DNA of 64,000 nucleotides, from NCBI GenBank assembly GCA_016741995.1, contig JACVCO010000012.1, positions 1 to 64,000 on the forward strand. Direction: 5' to 3'. The translations under genes were made by a program, and so were the position numbers. This document shows, piece by piece, positions 59,490 through 64,000 of this stretch. Under the pieces are notes generated by a model that did not search any database, was not told the DNA's origin, and saw nothing but the letters and a program-made list of their open reading frames with translations. How positions within the stretch are numbered: position 1 is the stretch's first letter; each line of letters opens with the position of its first letter. This stretch comes from Hydrogenophaga sp. Lineage in GTDB: Bacteria; Pseudomonadota; Gammaproteobacteria; Burkholderiales; Burkholderiaceae_C.

Positions 59490-60503
59490 TCAGTCCGCGC
59501 GCTGGCTGGCTTGCAGCGTCTGGATGCGGGGGGCGCCGCTGCGCGAACGCCACCCCAGCAATTCGTTGATGAACAGCGCACCGATGACCAGCGTGCCGCC
59601 GACCAGCACCTCGCGCCCCGGCGCCTCGCCCGCCCCCAGCCAGGCCAGCAGGATGCCGAAGATCACCTCGAGCAGGGCCAGCAGCGAAACCTCGGGCGCC
59701 TTGAGCGAACGTGCGCAGACCACGGCCAGCGCGCAGGGAATGGCCAGTTGCACCAGGCCCAGCATGCCGAGCCAGGCCACGTCGGCACCGGTGGCGTTGA
59801 ACGGAAGCGCCAGGGGCAGCGTGAGCAGCGAGGAGATCACGCCGCCGAGCAGCACCGAGGGCACGAGGTCGATCTTCTCGCCCTGCGTCTGGCTGCGCTG
59901 CACCACCGTCCAGTTGATGGCGCCGGCGATGGGCACGCACAACGCGATGAGCGAGCCGGCGATGAGGCTGCCGGTGTCCACGGTGGCATCGCCAAACGCC
60001 TGCAGGAACTGGCTGCCGTACATGTAGACGATGCCCGCGCCCGCCGCCACGATGGCCAGCCAGGTGCGCACCGCCAGCGTCTGCCCGAGCATGAACCGCG
60101 CCAGCAACGCGGTGAACAGCGGGCCCACCGACATGATGATGAGCACGTTGGCCACGGTGGTGAAGGTCAGCGCCAGCATGAAGGCGGTGAACATCACGCT
60201 CCAGCACACGCCGCTGACCCAGAACGCGCGCGAGCGCGGCAGCACGCCCCAGTGGCGTTGCAGCAGGCCTTGCCCGGGTTCGCTGGCCAGCACGCCGTTG
60301 GCGCGGTCGGCCGCGCGCCACAGCGGCAGGATGACCAGCAACGACAACGCCGTGAACGCGCTGCGCCAGAAAGTCACCTCGAAACGCGCGGCCGATTCGA
60401 GCTGGCGCGAGACCACCCCGGCGATGGACCACATCAGGGTCACCGCGACCATCAGGAACACCGCCTGGGTGTGCGTCAGGCGGCTCAGCGCGCGAAACGG
60501 CAT
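59490..60503 (-). CDS. EamA/DMT superfamily transporter
   Basis: A 337-residue membrane protein with ten helices in two EamA repeats (AVFLMVAVTLMWSIAGVVSR; FTTVANVLIIMSVGPLFTAL; LIAGSLIALCVPIAGAINWT; LARSLKAPEVSLLALLEVIFG-like end). Such carriers export metabolites or amino acids; the substrate is unknown. The second half keeps the ALLEVIFGILLAWL signature. It starts 16 bases downstream of typA. Confidence 0.88.
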   Translation of the reverse strand: MPFRALSRLTHTQAVFLMVAVTLMWSIAGVVSRQLESAARFEVTFWRSAFTALSLLVILPLWRAADRANGVLASEPGQGLLQRHWGVLPRSRAFWVSGVCWSVMFTAFMLALTFTTVANVLIIMSVGPLFTALLARFMLGQTLAVRTWLAIVAAGAGIVYMYGSQFLQAFGDATVDTGSLIAGSLIALCVPIAGAINWTVVQRSQTQGEKIDLVPSVLLGGVISSLLTLPLALPFNATGADVAWLGMLGLVQLAIPCALAVVCARSLKAPEVSLLALLEVIFGILLAWLGAGEAPGREVLVGGTLVIGALFINELLGWRSRSGAPRIQTLQASQRAD

Positions 60504-60519
60504 GGGGCTGCGCCGGGTA

Positions 60520-62342
<1,823 letters not shown>

Positions 62343-62346
<4 letters not shown>

Positions 62347-63317
62347 GGTTGTGCCTCGCAGGCTTCGAGGATTTGCTGGATGTCGGTCGGGCTCAGCAAG
62401 CGGCCCGGGATGAGTTCGCCGCCTTGTGTGTGGGCGGTGCCCAGCAGAACGGCTTGTGGGGGGGCGTCGGGCGCCGGGCCGAAAACGGCCACGCGCGCCT
62501 GGTTGGGCCAGTCGCCACGGCGGCGCACACCACTGAGGAAGCGGCCCGCATGCTCGGCGTCGAGCGTGACGCGCTCGTGACCCGCCAGCAGCACCTCAAC
62601 GGGCTGCAGCGCGTCCAGGCGCTCGTCTTCGCCCAAGGCTTCGAGCGCCTCCAGGGCGATGGCATCGGCCACCGCGAACGGGCCGGTGGCCACGCGCCGC
62701 AACGCAGTGAGGTGGCCGCCACAGCCCAGGGCTTCGCCAATGTCTTCGCCCAGGGTGCGGATGTAGGTGCCCTTGCTGCACACCACGCGCAGGCGCAGGT
62801 GCGGCGCATCGCCCTGCAGTTGCATGCCGAGCAGCTCGATCTCGTGGATGGTGATCCGGCGCGGTTCGCGCTCGACGGTTTCACCCTCGCGCGCGTACTC
62901 GTACAAGGCCTTGCCGTCCTTCTTGAGCGCGCTGTGCATGGGCGGCACCTGATCGATCTCGCCCATGAAGCGGTCGAGCACCTCGACCACCTGGCCCACG
63001 GAGCATTGCACCGGGCGCGTGGCGATCACGTCGCCCTCGGCATCGGCCGTGCTGGTGCGAACGCCCAGGCACACCGTGGTCTCGTAGGTCTTGTCGGCGT
63101 CCAGGTGCAACTGGCTGAATTTGGTGGCGGCACCAAAGCACAGCGGCAGCACGCCGGTGGCCAGCGGATCGAGCGTGCCGGTATGACCCGCCTTCTCGGC
63201 ACGCAACAACCACTTGGCCTTTTGCAAGGCCTGGTTGCTGGAAAGGCCCAGCGGCTTGTCGAGCAACAACACCCCATGCACGGGGCGCCGTTGCACCCTC
63301 GTGCGTTGGCGCTGCAT
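62343..63317 (-). CDS. truB: tRNA pseudouridine(55) synthase TruB
   Basis: A 324-residue pseudouridine synthase for U55 of tRNA. The catalytic loop [20 protein letters not shown] carries the nucleophile Asp; [19 protein letters not shown] opens the domain, and [20 protein letters not shown] and a C-terminal PUA-like part follow. The start [15 protein letters not shown] at 63317 is close behind the rbfA stop. The typA start overlaps its stop. Confidence 0.95.
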
Positions 63318-63319
63318 GG

Positions 63320-63694
63320 CTATTCCTCGTTCTTGGAACGCGAAGCCACCGCCTTGGAAATCAAGGCGTTCATGTCGGACGCGCGCTCGGTGGTGCGGTC
63401 GAACACGAAGTGCAGCGTGGGCACGGTGTGGATGTGCAGGCGCTTGAAGAGCGCGCTGCGCAGGAAGCCCGCCGCGGCGTTGAGGCCTTCGGTGGCTTCC
63501 TCGGGGTTGCCCGTGAGTAGGCTGAAGAACACCTTCGCGTGCGCGTAGTCGGGCGTGACCTCGACCGCGTTGAGCGTGACCATGCCCACGCGTGGGTCCT
63601 TCAACTCGCGCGCGATCAGCTCGGCCAGATCGCGCTGGATCTGGTCGGCCACGCGGTAGCCGCGGTTGGGAACGGACGACGCCTTGCGGGGCAT
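63320..63694 (-). CDS. rbfA: 30S ribosome-binding factor RbfA
   Basis: A 124-residue KH-domain protein needed for maturation of the 30S 5' end. [40 protein letters not shown] and [19 protein letters not shown] are the usual blocks. It lies between infB (26 bases upstream) and truB (2 bases downstream), the conserved order. Confidence 0.95.
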   Translation of the reverse strand: MPRKASSVPNRGYRVADQIQRDLAELIARELKDPRVGMVTLNAVEVTPDYAHAKVFFSLLTGNPEEATEGLNAAAGFLRSALFKRLHIHTVPTLHFVFDRTTERASDMNALISKAVASRSKNEE

Positions 63695-63720
63695 GGTGTG
63701 CTCTTCGTGAACCGCGCGCC

Positions 63721-64000
63721 TTACAGCGTGCGCGCCACTTCCTTGACCTCAAAGAACTCGAGCTGGTCGCCCTCTTTGATGTCGTTGTAGTTGCGCAGCT
63801 TGATACCGCACTCGAAGCCTTCCTTGACCTCGCGCACGTCGTCCTTGAGGCGCTTGAGCGACTCGAGTTCGCCGGTGTTGACGACCACGTTGTCGCGCAG
63901 CAGGCGGTAGTGCGCCGAGCGCGTGACCATGCCGGAGGTGACCATGCAGCCCGCCACCGTGCCGATCTTGGACGCCACGAACACCGTGCGGATCTCGGCC
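63721..64000 (-). CDS. infB: translation initiation factor IF-2, C-terminal fragment (runs off window)
   Basis: The last 93 residues of IF-2: [60 protein letters not shown] and [20 protein letters not shown] form domain IV, which contacts fMet-tRNA. The frame continues past the right edge, so the start, GTPase domain and upstream nusA are outside the window. The rbfA start is 26 bases downstream. Confidence 0.97.
   Translation of the reverse strand, partial: AEIRTVFVASKIGTVAGCMVTSGMVTRSAHYRLLRDNVVVNTGELESLKRLKDDVREVKEGFECGIKLRNYNDIKEGDQLEFFEVKEVARTL

Overview
The window looks like chromosomal sequence of a GC-rich betaproteobacterium of the order Burkholderiales, most plausibly a Comamonadaceae member (Hydrogenophaga-like). 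The evidence is the strong GCC/CTG codon bias, the housekeeping gene orders (ygfZ/mltG-tmk-holB-pilZ-tatD, infB-rbfA-truB-typA, guaB-guaA, ratA-rnfH/smpB), the tctBA transporter and the protein relatives I recognise. This placement is inferred from memory of families, not from a search. I saw no rRNA, tRNA, CRISPR array, insertion sequence or prophage, so this is core and semi-core chromosome.

Layout. 1-673: a reading frame running off the left edge that joins a FliL N-terminus to a sigma-70 (RpoD) core segment with different codon use. It is either a contig chimera or a remarkable fusion. 0.7-13.6 kb: housekeeping and metabolic genes (MGMT, DUF72, Tex, two HDOD signalling proteins with predicted FliA promoters, patatin-like lipase, TrhO, iron alcohol dehydrogenase, lipase, a thioesterase-acetyltransferase fusion, NRDE, YgfZ). 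13.8-18.5 kb: mltG-tmk-holB-pilZ, then tatD and an ankyrin protein. 18.5-20.6 kb: tctB-tctA. 20.6-26.5 kb: a molybdate locus (modE, TrmO-like gene, modC, modB, modA, a second ModE-type regulator and a divergent DUF2325 gene) with several ModE-box-like palindromes. 26.6-30.9 kb: a basic-amino-acid-type ABC importer with an embedded aspartoacylase/AstE-family gene. 30.9-41.3 kb: penicillin acylase family protein, adenylate cyclase-FHA protein, LD-carboxypeptidase, a TadA-haloalkane-dehalogenase-like fusion, two tandem OpgC-like acyltransferases, an SGNH hydrolase and PaiB.

41.4-50.5 kb holds the best candidate for an undescribed pathway: a RibD-type reductase, a divergent PTPS/QueD homologue lacking usual zinc and catalytic residues, a zinc-less MDR dehydrogenase, a GT4 glycosyltransferase, a SAM methyltransferase, a CDP-alcohol phosphatidyltransferase, YceI and a sulfatase-superfamily membrane protein, in two tightly packed back-to-back operons. 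50.6-64 kb: a large Sel1-repeat lipoprotein, guaA/guaB, DUF4124, rnfH-ratA, smpB, an enoyl-CoA hydratase-family protein, an EamA transporter, and the 3' part of the infB-rbfA-truB-typA translation operon, which runs off the right edge.

Gene packing is dense: ATGA/GTGA overlaps mark translational coupling in many operons, and convergent genes often overlap at their 3' ends. Starts were chosen by family length, motif position and upstream sequence; uncertain ones are flagged.
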